From: Microbacterium rhizomatis | GTDB lineage: Bacteria > Actinomycetota > Actinomycetes > Actinomycetales > Microbacteriaceae | Direction of reading: 5' to 3' | Length of the DNA stretch: 64,000 bases | Assembly (NCBI RefSeq): GCF_008710745.1 | Contig: NZ_VYSA01000001.1 | Coordinates: forward strand, 1,550,001-1,614,000 | Shown here: positions 36,498-44,791 of the stretch, in pieces | Numbering within the stretch: position 1 is the first letter of the stretch | Layout of the letters: each line of letters opens with the position of its first letter | The notes under the pieces: generated by a model | Database searches by the model: none | What the model was told of the DNA's origin: nothing | What the model saw: only the letters and a program-made list of their open reading frames with translations | Translations under genes and position numbers: made by a program

Positions 36498-38162
36498 ATG
36501 ACCGATCCGACCAGCGCGCCGCCGACGACTCCGCCCCCTCCTCCCCCGGCCGGTTCCGCTCCGACCAGCGTGCCGACGGTGTCCGACCGCTTCTTCGCCT
36601 GGGTGACCGGGTTCGGCGTGGTGCGTGCGGACGGCTGGCTGGGGGGCGTGTGCGCCGGCATCGCCGCGCGGCTCCGGATCGACCCCGTGATCGTGCGGGG
36701 AATCGTCGCCGTGACCGCTGTGCTCGGGTTTCCGATGCTGTTCCTCTATGCGACCGCGTGGGCGCTCCTTCCCGATTCGAGCGGCCGTATCCACCTTCAG
36801 GAGCTGTTGAAGAGCCGATTCGATCCGGCGATGGTCGGGATCGGGATCATGCTCATCGTGAGCTTCGTGCCCGCCGTGCCGTGGATCGGTGCGCAGCTCG
36901 TGCCGTCCTGGCTCTGGGGCGGCTCGTCGCCTGTGGGGTTGGTTCTGACGGAGATCGGCCTCGCGCTCGCCGTCGCGGTCATCATTCTGATCGCCCGGGC
37001 CTCGGCCCGTACCCGAACTCCCGAGGACTCTGAGACGGTGCCGCGCACGGCTTCCGCTGGCGCGTCTTCCTCGGGCGCCGCCGGGGGCTCCGCCGGGAAC
37101 GGAGCCCCCGCGGCCTTCCCTTCCCCGCCGCCGATCTTCCGCGCTCCGGCGGGCGAGCATGCCCGCGATGCATACGACGACACGTACGCCGACGCGACAC
37201 GTGCCCCCGCGCCCGAACCCCTCGCTCCCGCGCCCGGCGCGCCCGACACCGAGATCGCCGCCTGGCGCGCACAGCACGACGCGTGGCGAGCCCATAACGA
37301 CGCCTGGCGACGCCAGCAGCAGGACGCCGACCGCGCAGCACGCGAGCAGGCCCGCATCGAGCGTGCGGCAGTCGGAGCGGCCTTCGCCGCCGAGGCGAAC
37401 GAACGACGACGCGTCGAGCGGATGTCGCGGCCTCGCGCGAGCGCCGGGTTCGTCGCCGCCGCCCTGGGCGCCTCTCTGGTGGTCGGCGCGGTGATCGCCC
37501 TCGCGAGTGCGTCAGCGACCCCGATGTTCGCGGGAGCGATGGGGCTCTTCGGGGCTGCCCTCGTGCTCGCTCTCTCGATGATTCTCGCGGGCGCGGTGCG
37601 CCGGCGGAGCGGCTTCCTCGCCTTCGTCACGGCACTCGTGCTGACGGGGGCGACCGTGGCAGCGTTCGCGCCGCCCGTGCTCGCCGAGATCGCCAGCTAC
37701 AACATGTACGTCACCAACGCTGCCGAGACGGGCCCGGTCGTTCAGCGCTCGGGCTACCTCTTCATCGACGTGCAGCAGACGCGGGCCGATCCGACCCCGA
37801 TCGTCGTGACCAAGAAGGATGGCGACACGTACATCCAGGTGAGACCTGGTGCCGCGGTCGACCTCCGCGGCACGTTCGGCACCACCGAGGTCAGGCTGCA
37901 GCGGATGAGCGCGACCAGCGACGAGGTCACGAGCGAGGTCGTCCCGCCCGGTGACGTTTCCGGCGAGTACGCGCTCGCCGACGTCCCCGTCCTGACGACG
38001 CAGCCGATCGAGCTCGACCAGACACAGGGCACGCTCACGATCATCCTCGTGGCCGACGGGTCGCCCGCCGGCACCATGACCGGCCCCGGACTGAGGGCCA
38101 CACCGAATCCCACCCCGACCTCTCTCCCGACCCCTTCCGCAAACCCTGAGGTGACACCATGA
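36498..38162 (+). CDS. PspC-domain membrane protein with charged coiled segment and C-terminal extracytoplasmic domain
   Basis: About 554 aa. A Pro-rich start (TTPPPPPPAGSAPTS) leads to a PspC domain (DGWLGGVCAGIAARLRIDPVIVRGIVAVTAVLGFPMLFLYATAWALLP, about residues 44-95). Two more membrane spans follow (about 112-165), then an Ala/Pro-rich linker and a charged helical stretch rich in Arg/Gln (AWRAQHDAWRAHNDAWRRQQQDADRAAREQARIERA). A second membrane block (three spans) precedes an extracellular C-terminal domain with FIDVQQTRADPTPIVV-type strands, as in LiaF/adhesin-like C-terminal domains. It is transcribed away from the PspC kinase, the arrangement expected of an envelope-stress target and its regulators. 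Its stop overlaps the next ATG. Confidence 0.85.
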   Translation: MTDPTSAPPTTPPPPPPAGSAPTSVPTVSDRFFAWVTGFGVVRADGWLGGVCAGIAARLRIDPVIVRGIVAVTAVLGFPMLFLYATAWALLPDSSGRIHLQELLKSRFDPAMVGIGIMLIVSFVPAVPWIGAQLVPSWLWGGSSPVGLVLTEIGLALAVAVIILIARASARTRTPEDSETVPRTASAGASSSGAAGGSAGNGAPAAFPSPPPIFRAPAGEHARDAYDDTYADATRAPAPEPLAPAPGAPDTEIAAWRAQHDAWRAHNDAWRRQQQDADRAAREQARIERAAVGAAFAAEANERRRVERMSRPRASAGFVAAALGASLVVGAVIALASASATPMFAGAMGLFGAALVLALSMILAGAVRRRSGFLAFVTALVLTGATVAAFAPPVLAEIASYNMYVTNAAETGPVVQRSGYLFIDVQQTRADPTPIVVTKKDGDTYIQVRPGAAVDLRGTFGTTEVRLQRMSATSDEVTSEVVPPGDVSGEYALADVPVLTTQPIELDQTQGTLTIILVADGSPAGTMTGPGLRATPNPTPTSLPTPSANPEVTP

Positions 38163-38440
38163 CCGAGCCCCACGCATCCCCCGTGCCCGTCGATTCGATC
38201 GCGCCGCCTCGCACGCGGTGGGCCGCGATCGTCTGGGGGACCTTCTTCGCCGCTGTCGCGGCGACGGGCCTCTGGATCCTCCCGGACGCTGCCCGCCGCG
38301 CCGCTGTCGGCGAGTGGATGCTGGCGCTCACCCCTACCACCGGGATCGCGGTCGCTGTCCTCGGCGTGGGCGTGATCGTGCTCGTCGCCGGGCTGTCCGC
38401 CGTGCTGCCGCGCGCACAGCGGCGGGTTCGGGACGAGTGA
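38159..38440 (+). CDS. small membrane protein
   Basis: A 93-residue protein with two membrane segments (WAAIVWGTFFAAVAATGLWIL and TGIAVAVLGVGVIVLVAGLSAVL) and a basic C-terminus. I do not recognise a family. The ATG overlaps the stop of the PspC protein (ATGA), so it is translated with it and probably works in the same envelope-stress response. Confidence 0.75.
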   Translation: MTEPHASPVPVDSIAPPRTRWAAIVWGTFFAAVAATGLWILPDAARRAAVGEWMLALTPTTGIAVAVLGVGVIVLVAGLSAVLPRAQRRVRDE

Positions 38441-38476
38441 GCGCGCACGTCGGCCGCCGACTGGTTGGATGAGTGC

Positions 38477-38854
38477 ATGCGCACCGTGCTCAACATCATC
38501 TGGCTGATCCTGGCGGGGTTCTGGCTGTTCGTCGGCTACATGGTCGTCGGGGTGGTGCTGTGCATCCTGATCCTGACGATCCCGTGGGGCATCGCGTCGT
38601 TCCGGATCGGGATCTACGCGCTGTGGCCGTTCGGCTACACGATCGTGGCGAAGCCCACGGCCGGAGTGGGGTCGTTCCTGGGCAATGTCGTGTGGGTGAT
38701 CCTCGCCGGATGGTGGCTGGCGCTCGCGCACATCGTCTCCGGCGCGCTCCTGTGCCTCACGATCATCGGCATCCCCCTGGGCATCGCCGACTTCAAGCTC
38801 GTGCCGATCTCGCTCATGCCGCTCGGCAAAGACATCGTGCCGATCCCTCGCTGA
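38477..38854 (+). CDS. YccF-family membrane protein
   Basis: A 125-residue hydrophobic protein made of two repeats of the YccF domain: IIWLILAGFWLFVGYMVVGVVLCILILTIPWGIASFRIG and VVWVILAGWWLALAHIVSGALLCLTIIGIPLGIADFKL. The duplicated IPWGIA/IPLGIA phrase is the hallmark. YccF proteins are inner-membrane proteins of unknown activity. Start at ATG 38477 after GGATGAG. It lies 36 bp after the small membrane protein and may share its transcript; it converges on the large glycosidase-like gene, with 10 bp between stops. Confidence 0.9.
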   Translation: MRTVLNIIWLILAGFWLFVGYMVVGVVLCILILTIPWGIASFRIGIYALWPFGYTIVAKPTAGVGSFLGNVVWVILAGWWLALAHIVSGALLCLTIIGIPLGIADFKLVPISLMPLGKDIVPIPR

Positions 38855-38864
38855 CGAGGTCGGT

Positions 38865-41800
38865 TCAGCGGACGGATGCCGCAGCCCCGCCCGCGCGCGA
38901 ACGCCAGGGCACCGCGAGAAGGACGCCGATCACGAGCAGCACCGCACCGAACACGGCAGCCCACAGCGCGGTGTCGGCGGGGATGCCGAGGTAGACCGTG
39001 ATCCCGAGGATGCGCGCGAGCCCCCATGGGAGGAGTCCGAGCTGGTCGTTCCAGGCGGTCAGCGCGGATTCGAGACCGATCGCAGCGACGACTGCCGACG
39101 GAACCGCCAGCCCTGCGCCGACCGCGGCGATGACCACCCCGGACGCGCGTCGCGCGCCGAGCTGGCTCGCGAGCGCCCACCCCGCCGCGACGAAGACCCA
39201 GACGAACAGGGCGAACGCGATCGAGATGTAGAGCGTGCGGCGCACGGGGTCGGTCCAGAATGCGAACCAGTACCCGCCGGGCCCGGTGAACGACAGCGCC
39301 GAGAGCGTCACGATGCACCGCAGCACCATCACACCGCCCACCGCGGTGATCACCGGCCACGGTGAACGCCGACCGAGGAGCAGCCGCACCACCGCGACGA
39401 ACACGAACCACGCCCCGAGCGTGAGGACGAGTTGCACCGGGGCGAGGAACGACGTCTGCACGCCCCGCGTGGCGACCAGGAGCAGCCCAGGGACGGCGAG
39501 GAGCAGCCAGCGGTCCAGCGGCAGCATCCCGAGCGTCGACTCCCGCGCCCGCCACGGGCGGAACGACGCGATCCACGTCGCCCGCGCGGCGGCCGCTCCC
39601 GGGCGCCCGACGAGCCGGGTGCGCGCGGCGAGCATGCCGATCACGACCCACGCCAGCGCGAGCAGCAGGAGCGCGCGCGCCATCCACGCCATCGCGAGGT
39701 CGCGGTCGGCGCGCTGCACGCCGAGCTCTGCCGCGGCGAGGTTCCACGACGGGAAGAAGACGTCCCCTCCGTACCGATCGACGTGAGCTGCGGCGAGCGC
39801 CTCGAACGCGTCGCGGTCGGCAGACCACGCCGCATAGGCGTCGGCCGAAAGGGTGTCGTGCCATTGCGCCTGGTGCAGCACCATCGCCCGGTACGCCGAC
39901 AGCATCCGCAGCACATCCACCTGGTAGTCCATCGTCCCGGTGAAGGCGTCACGGATCGAGGTGTCATGCCAGGTCGCCGGATCGGTCGACCCGATCAGCG
40001 CGCGCATCTGCTCGGCATCGGTCACGGCCTGCCGGCCCCCGGCGATCGCCGTGTCGACGTCGCCCCCGGTCGCATCGCGGGCGATCGCGTAGATGACGTC
40101 GAGTGCCGCCGAGTCGCCGGTGAGGATGTCCCACTCGAAGATCCACATCATCGGCGGCGGCTCGAGGCCGATCGCGGCCACCTTCTGCTCCGCGTACGGC
40201 TGGATGTAGAGCCCCTGTTCGACCGCGCTCCGCGACAGCGCCATCGCCTCGGCGATCGCCGTCACGGTGGCCGGATCGTCCGAGAACCATCGGCGTGCCC
40301 AGTCGACCGTGATCTCGCCGACATCGGCCCCGGGATCACGGGCGAGGGATGCCGCCAACTGCGTGTCGAGTTCGTACAGCTGCCAGAATCCCGACTTCAG
40401 GTACAGCGACATGGGTCCGGCGCGCCAGGGGCCCCCGTCCTGCGTCCAGTTCCAGATGCCCTCGATTCTCGGATTCGCCGCCAGCAGCTTCTGGATCGCC
40501 CACTGGTACTGCGGGCCGAGGTCGTTGGGGAAAGACCCGAACGCCTCGAACTCGCGGCGCGCCTGGAACTCGATGATGCGCCGCTGCGACCCCTGTTCGA
40601 GCGTGTCGTTCAGCGGCACCCAGCTGTAGAAGTCGCCGAGGGTGTACTTCGTCGAGACGATGAGTGCCGGCGAATCGATCCCCGCGAGCACCGCCTCGTA
40701 CGACACCGGGTTGGTGTGCATGTCGCCGACCGCGCCGACCCCCACGCTCCAGCTGCGGAAGATCACTTCTTTCCGGGATGCCTCGGCCTGCGCAGTGAGG
40801 GTCTGCAGCATCGTCCGCACGGCGTCGACGCTCGTCACCGCCAGCGCGGAGTAGTAGTCCCAGCCGGGGACGTCGTAGACCCGGCCGGCCTCGCCGATGC
40901 GGATGAGTACGCCCGAGAGCGCAGGTTCGGCCGCGTAGAGCTCGTCGAGACCCGCGGCGTAGACGTCCCAGAGCTCGGGGTTCTCGGTGTCGAGCGATCC
41001 GAAGCGCCGCTCGAGGTACTGCTGCAACGGCGTCGTGAGCGTGAGCATGTCGGTGCGGAGGTACACCTTCATACCCAGGTCGGCCGCGTGCGCCCAGAAG
41101 GGCCCGAACGCGTCGCGCAGGGCGAGCGCCTTGGCCGCGTGATCGTCGCCCTCGCCGTAGACGGGCCCGTCGGGCACGTCCGCGAAGGTCAGGTACTCCA
41201 CGAGGCCGGGGAAGGCCACGGCGTTGTAGCCGTTCGCGAGGGAATGGCGCAGGAACACGTCGAAATCGTCGTAGGCCGCGGCGAGCGCGGTCTGATCGAT
41301 GTACGGAGCGTCGGGGAGAAGCACGTCGGCGAACGCCTTCGACGCGTGCGAATAGTCGGTGCCCGGAGTCCACTGCGCCGGATCGGGCGTGACGCCCACG
41401 GCGCCCAGATCCACCATCCGGAACGGCAGGCGCGAGGTGACCTGTTCGCCGAGGTGCTCGGCGACGGAATGCCCGCCGCGGATCCCCGCGGCAAGATCGT
41501 AGATGCCGCGGACCGCTCCCGTCTGACTCTCCGCCTCCACGCGCAGCGCGGCGGGCGTCCCCGTGAGCCGGTAGGTGTCGTCCGCGTCGTCCCCGCCCCC
41601 GGCCACCACGGTGAGCGTGGCCTCACCGGAACGCGCGGAGGCGGCGGCCACAGCATCCATCAGCTCCTGCATCGCCACGCCCACGCGCTCTGTCTGCGGC
41701 ACATCCACCGCGGTGAACACCGGCGGGGGGATCGCGGGCGCGACGGCGGGCACGACGGGCGGCGCGGAGTCCATCTGGGCGGCGGGCTCCGAGCGGATGC

Positions 41801-41900
41801 CGAGCGCATCGCCGACGACGACTCCGATGCCTGCGCCCAGGCCGAGGAGGACGATGGTGACGACGACGGCGAGGAGCCCTCGCCGTGTCGCCGTCGTCAT
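38865..41900 (-). CDS. glycoside-hydrolase-like exported domain fused to a seven-segment membrane domain
   Basis: 1,011 aa. A membrane/signal segment (LLAVVVTIVLLGLGAGIGVVV, residues 9-29) is followed by an alpha/beta domain like the N-terminal domains of GH20 and GH67 enzymes (ALRVEAESQTGAVRGIYDLAAGIRGG). A long domain resembling a TIM-barrel glycosidase comes next (RMVDLGAVGV, GYNAVAFPGLVEYLTF, LGMKVYLRTDMLTLTTPL, GVLIRIGEAG, EVIFRSWSVGV, IEGIWNWTQDGGPW). From about residue 745 seven hydrophobic segments follow, e.g. ALLLLALAWVVIGMLAA and LDRWLLLAVPGLLLVAT. GH67-type alpha-glucuronidases are soluble and shorter, so this fusion is unusual. Catalytic residues cannot be assigned by eye; function as an enzyme is unproven. 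Confidence 0.75.
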   Translation of the reverse strand: MTTATRRGLLAVVVTIVLLGLGAGIGVVVGDALGIRSEPAAQMDSAPPVVPAVAPAIPPPVFTAVDVPQTERVGVAMQELMDAVAAASARSGEATLTVVAGGGDDADDTYRLTGTPAALRVEAESQTGAVRGIYDLAAGIRGGHSVAEHLGEQVTSRLPFRMVDLGAVGVTPDPAQWTPGTDYSHASKAFADVLLPDAPYIDQTALAAAYDDFDVFLRHSLANGYNAVAFPGLVEYLTFADVPDGPVYGEGDDHAAKALALRDAFGPFWAHAADLGMKVYLRTDMLTLTTPLQQYLERRFGSLDTENPELWDVYAAGLDELYAAEPALSGVLIRIGEAGRVYDVPGWDYYSALAVTSVDAVRTMLQTLTAQAEASRKEVIFRSWSVGVGAVGDMHTNPVSYEAVLAGIDSPALIVSTKYTLGDFYSWVPLNDTLEQGSQRRIIEFQARREFEAFGSFPNDLGPQYQWAIQKLLAANPRIEGIWNWTQDGGPWRAGPMSLYLKSGFWQLYELDTQLAASLARDPGADVGEITVDWARRWFSDDPATVTAIAEAMALSRSAVEQGLYIQPYAEQKVAAIGLEPPPMMWIFEWDILTGDSAALDVIYAIARDATGGDVDTAIAGGRQAVTDAEQMRALIGSTDPATWHDTSIRDAFTGTMDYQVDVLRMLSAYRAMVLHQAQWHDTLSADAYAAWSADRDAFEALAAAHVDRYGGDVFFPSWNLAAAELGVQRADRDLAMAWMARALLLLALAWVVIGMLAARTRLVGRPGAAAARATWIASFRPWRARESTLGMLPLDRWLLLAVPGLLLVATRGVQTSFLAPVQLVLTLGAWFVFVAVVRLLLGRRSPWPVITAVGGVMVLRCIVTLSALSFTGPGGYWFAFWTDPVRRTLYISIAFALFVWVFVAAGWALASQLGARRASGVVIAAVGAGLAVPSAVVAAIGLESALTAWNDQLGLLPWGLARILGITVYLGIPADTALWAAVFGAVLLVIGVLLAVPWRSRAGGAAASVR

Positions 41901-42046
41901 GCGACAACGCTAGTGGAGCGGCCGGACGCCCCCGTCACCGCCCACCCCTCTGGCGCCCGATCGAGATCGGTCCGATATCGACGGGAGCATTCTTCGGGCA
42001 ATGCGCAGGTCCGCGGACTATCGTGTGGTCGATCAGAGGAGCAGAC

Positions 42047-42457
42047 ATGAACCGCACCGCCATCGCGCTCACCGGCGTCGTCCTGCTCCTGTCGCTCACT
42101 GGGTGCTCAGGAGGAACCGTGGCCGATCCCGTCGAATCCGCAAGCACCCGTCCGCCCTTCCAGACCACCACCCCCGGACCGATCCCCACCGCCACGGGCA
42201 CGCCCGCAGAGCTTCCGACGGCCAAGTGGAACGCGATCATCGCCGACCTGGCCACGCGAGGCGTCAGCGGGTCGGCGCCCGAGATCGTCTCGGCGACCGC
42301 GACCACGTGGCAGAACGGTGCACTGGGCTGCCCGCAGCCGGGGCAGAGCTACACGCAGGCGCTCATCGACGGCATGCAGGTGATCATGTCTGTCGACGGC
42401 AAGACCTACGACTACCGCTTCGGCGCCGACGACACGCCCGTCCTCTGCGAGCGCTGA
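42047..42457 (+). CDS. small lipoprotein
   Basis: A 136-residue protein with a lipoprotein signal (MNRTAIALTGVVLLLSLTGC; lipobox LTGC, Cys 20). After a Thr/Pro-rich spacer there is a compact domain (AKWNAIIADLATRG...GALGCPQPGQSYTQALIDGMQVIMSVDGKTYDYRFG...VLC) with a Cys pair that may form a disulfide. Related actinobacterial lipoproteins of this shape are of unknown function. The ATG is preceded by AGAGGAG, a strong ribosome site. It stands alone between the glycosidase-like gene and the antiporter gene. Confidence 0.85.
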   Translation: MNRTAIALTGVVLLLSLTGCSGGTVADPVESASTRPPFQTTTPGPIPTATGTPAELPTAKWNAIIADLATRGVSGSAPEIVSATATTWQNGALGCPQPGQSYTQALIDGMQVIMSVDGKTYDYRFGADDTPVLCER

Positions 42458-42481
42458 GGCTCTCGGGCGCACGAGGGCTCA
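42455..42481. terminator. bidirectional hairpin between convergent genes
   Basis: TGAGGCTCTCG and CGAGGGCTCA can pair across a 6-nt loop with one G-U pair and one bulge. It spans both stop codons of the convergent lipoprotein and antiporter genes. There is no T-run, so termination strength is uncertain. Confidence 0.4.
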
Positions 42482-44056
42482 GCCGGTCTCCTCGGGCTCG
42501 TGAGCGCTGAGCGATGTCTCCTCGGCATCGATCGCCTTGAGCGCGCTGACGATCGCCGGCTCCTGGTAGCGCCCCTCTTTGCGCGCGGTCAGCACGGCCT
42601 CGCGCTGGGCGCTGAGCATGATCCGCCGCAATCGGATCTGCGACTCGATCTGCGGCCAGGCGGCCTCGGGCTCGTATCCGTCGATGGTGTCGCCGAGGAA
42701 CGCCGCATCCGCACGCAGCAGCTCGATCACTCGTGGCTCGTCCGCGGGGGTGACCGCCTCGTCGAGCCGGGTGATTCCCGCGCGACGGGCCTCGGCGAGA
42801 AGGAGCTTGAGCTCGACACGCTCCTGCTGCCGATTAGGCGGTGGCAGCTTGAGGGCACGGATGATCGTGGGCAGCGCGAGCCCCCCGATGAGGCTCGCGA
42901 CCACGACGATGAACGCGAGAAACTGCAGGAAGGCGCGCTCCGGGGTGCTCTCGGGCAGGAGGAAGACGGCGGCCAGAGTGACGACTCCGCGCACGCTCGC
43001 GGACGCCACGGCCACCCCGTTGCCGTAGCTCCAGCTGCGTTCGCGAAGTCGCCGGGGGCCGTGCCGGTAGATCACCGTGGTGGCCATCACCCACGCGAAT
43101 CGCGAAGCCACGAGCGCCAGGAGGATGCCCGCGACGATGAGGACCGTCGGCCACAGCCCCGGGCCGGCGTTCATCGCTCCCCCCAGGATTCCGGAGAGGT
43201 TCAGGCCGATGAACAGGAACACGGCGTTCTCGAGCAGGAACTGGATCGTGCGCCAATTGAGCCTCACCGTGACGCGCGACTCGGCGGATGCCACCGAGGG
43301 AGCGCGATATGCCATGTAGATACCGACGATGACCACCGCGATGACGCCTGACCCGTGCAGGACCTGGGCGACGAGGAACACCGCCCACGGCACGATCAGC
43401 ACGAGGCTCGTATCGAGGACGGGTGCGCGCAAGTGCTGGCGCACGAGCGAGATGAGCCATCCGGCGCCGAGACCGACCCCGACACCGACGACGACCGCGA
43501 TGAGGAAGTCGATGGGGATCCTGATCGGGTCGACCACGCTGACGATCGCCGCGATCGCCGCGTTCAGCGCGACCAGCGCGGTGGCGTCGTTGAGCAGGCT
43601 CTCGCCCTCGAGGATCGTGACGACCCGGCGAGGCAGGCCGACCCTCCCCGCGATCGCCGACACCGCGACGGCGTCGGTCGGGGCGACCACGGCCGCGAAG
43701 GCGAAGGCGGCCGCCACGGTGAGCGAGGGCACGAGCACCCAGGTGGTGAGCCCGACGGTCACCACGGTGAACGCGACCAGTCCCACCGAGAGCAGCAGGA
43801 TGCTGTCGCGCCGCGCCCGGATGTCGATCAAGGATGTTCGGATCGCCGTGGCGAACAGCAGGGGCGGAAGGATCGCGTAGAGGATGACGTCGGGCTCGAC
43901 GTGCACTCCGGGAACGCCCGGGATGAACGATGCGATCCCGCCCACCACGACCAGGGCGACAGGCGCGCTGAAGCCGACCCTTCCGACGAGCCCGGTAACG
44001 GTGACCGTCACCAGGACGAACGCGACCGACCAGGCGACGATCCCGACGGTATCCAT
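42479..44056 (-). CDS. Na+/H+ antiporter, CPA1 family
   Basis: A 525-residue cation:proton antiporter (NhaP/NHE type). About 12 membrane segments cover residues 1-400, with the ion-binding motifs APTDAVAVSAIAGRVGLPRRVVTILEGESLLNDATALV (segment 5 Asp-x-x-x and the ND pair) and ASVRGVVTLAAVFLLP (the conserved Arg). The C-terminal about 125 residues are cytoplasmic, charged and helical. It exchanges Na+ or K+ for H+ for pH and salt balance. TAATAC 8 nt before the ATG suggests a leaderless promoter. Confidence 0.93.
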   Translation of the reverse strand: MDTVGIVAWSVAFVLVTVTVTGLVGRVGFSAPVALVVVGGIASFIPGVPGVHVEPDVILYAILPPLLFATAIRTSLIDIRARRDSILLLSVGLVAFTVVTVGLTTWVLVPSLTVAAAFAFAAVVAPTDAVAVSAIAGRVGLPRRVVTILEGESLLNDATALVALNAAIAAIVSVVDPIRIPIDFLIAVVVGVGVGLGAGWLISLVRQHLRAPVLDTSLVLIVPWAVFLVAQVLHGSGVIAVVIVGIYMAYRAPSVASAESRVTVRLNWRTIQFLLENAVFLFIGLNLSGILGGAMNAGPGLWPTVLIVAGILLALVASRFAWVMATTVIYRHGPRRLRERSWSYGNGVAVASASVRGVVTLAAVFLLPESTPERAFLQFLAFIVVVASLIGGLALPTIIRALKLPPPNRQQERVELKLLLAEARRAGITRLDEAVTPADEPRVIELLRADAAFLGDTIDGYEPEAAWPQIESQIRLRRIMLSAQREAVLTARKEGRYQEPAIVSALKAIDAEETSLSAHEPEETG

Positions 44057-44133
44057 TCAGCAAGTATTACCGGGTGTCGCGAACGGGAAGTCATACAGAA
44101 GCCGACACCCCTGCAGGCGTCCGCAGGCCCGAA

Positions 44134-44766
44134 TCAGATCGTGGCCCCCGTGCCTCTCAGAATCCGCGCTGCTCCGGGGGCCTTTCTCGTGTCTGCGATG
44201 CCGTAGAGCAGCACGTCCCACATCAGCTGGACGCGGGCGATGAGTCGTTCCCGGGCTTGGACTGCGCCGCTGAGGATGTCGACTCCCACGAAGGCCGCGG
44301 TGAAGATGAATGCCACCTCGTCGGGATCGATGTGCCGGGCGAGTTCCCCGTTCGCGTCGGCTCTTCGGAGGAATTGCTCCGCAACGGAGAACCAGTGCGC
44401 GTAGGGGGTCGAGATATCCGGCAGCAGATCCGGGCGTTCGAGGATGAGGCGGACGCCGGCGGCCACCGGGTCGGACCCGATCAGGCGCGCCCAGTCGAGG
44501 CTGAGCTGGACCATGGACTCGAGCGCTTCGCCGGGTCGCTCGAGAGCCTCTTTCGAGATGGTGGTGGCGATGTCGCTCTGGCGCTGGATGAGGTTCGCCG
44601 CGAGCGCCTCCTTGCCGTCGAAGTTGAAGTACAGAGCGCCGGTCGTGACGCCCGCCAGCTGTGCGATGTCCGCCAGCCTGGCGGATTCGAAGCCTGCTCG
44701 TGCGAAGACCTCCCCCGCCGCTTCGATGAGCCGGTCTCGTGTCACCTGGGAGCGCTCTTGCTTCAT
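44134..44766 (-). CDS. ScbR/ArpA-like gamma-butyrolactone receptor (TetR family)
   Basis: A 210-residue TetR protein. The DNA-binding domain (RDRLIEAAGEVFARAGFESARLADIAQLAGVTTGALYFNFDGKEALAANLIQRQ) carries the VTxGALYFHF-SKE-LA signature of the gamma-butyrolactone receptor group, and the C-terminal region keeps the Trp/Leu pocket pattern of that group. The ATG at 44766 follows GGAGG 8 nt upstream; a GTG one codon earlier is possible. It lies 25 bp downstream of the AfsA/ScbA-like synthase gene on the same strand, which supports a receptor role, since synthase and receptor genes are neighbours in Streptomyces. Whether it binds a butyrolactone is inference. Confidence 0.8.
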   Translation of the reverse strand: MKQERSQVTRDRLIEAAGEVFARAGFESARLADIAQLAGVTTGALYFNFDGKEALAANLIQRQSDIATTISKEALERPGEALESMVQLSLDWARLIGSDPVAAGVRLILERPDLLPDISTPYAHWFSVAEQFLRRADANGELARHIDPDEVAFIFTAAFVGVDILSGAVQARERLIARVQLMWDVLLYGIADTRKAPGAARILRGTGATI

Positions 44767-44791
44767 CACTGCGCCCTCCCGTCGGACGGCG

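Noticed and set aside
39432-42050. 872-codon plus-strand frame
   Set aside because: Antisense of the glycosidase-like gene; Arg/Gly/Val-rich with no motif.
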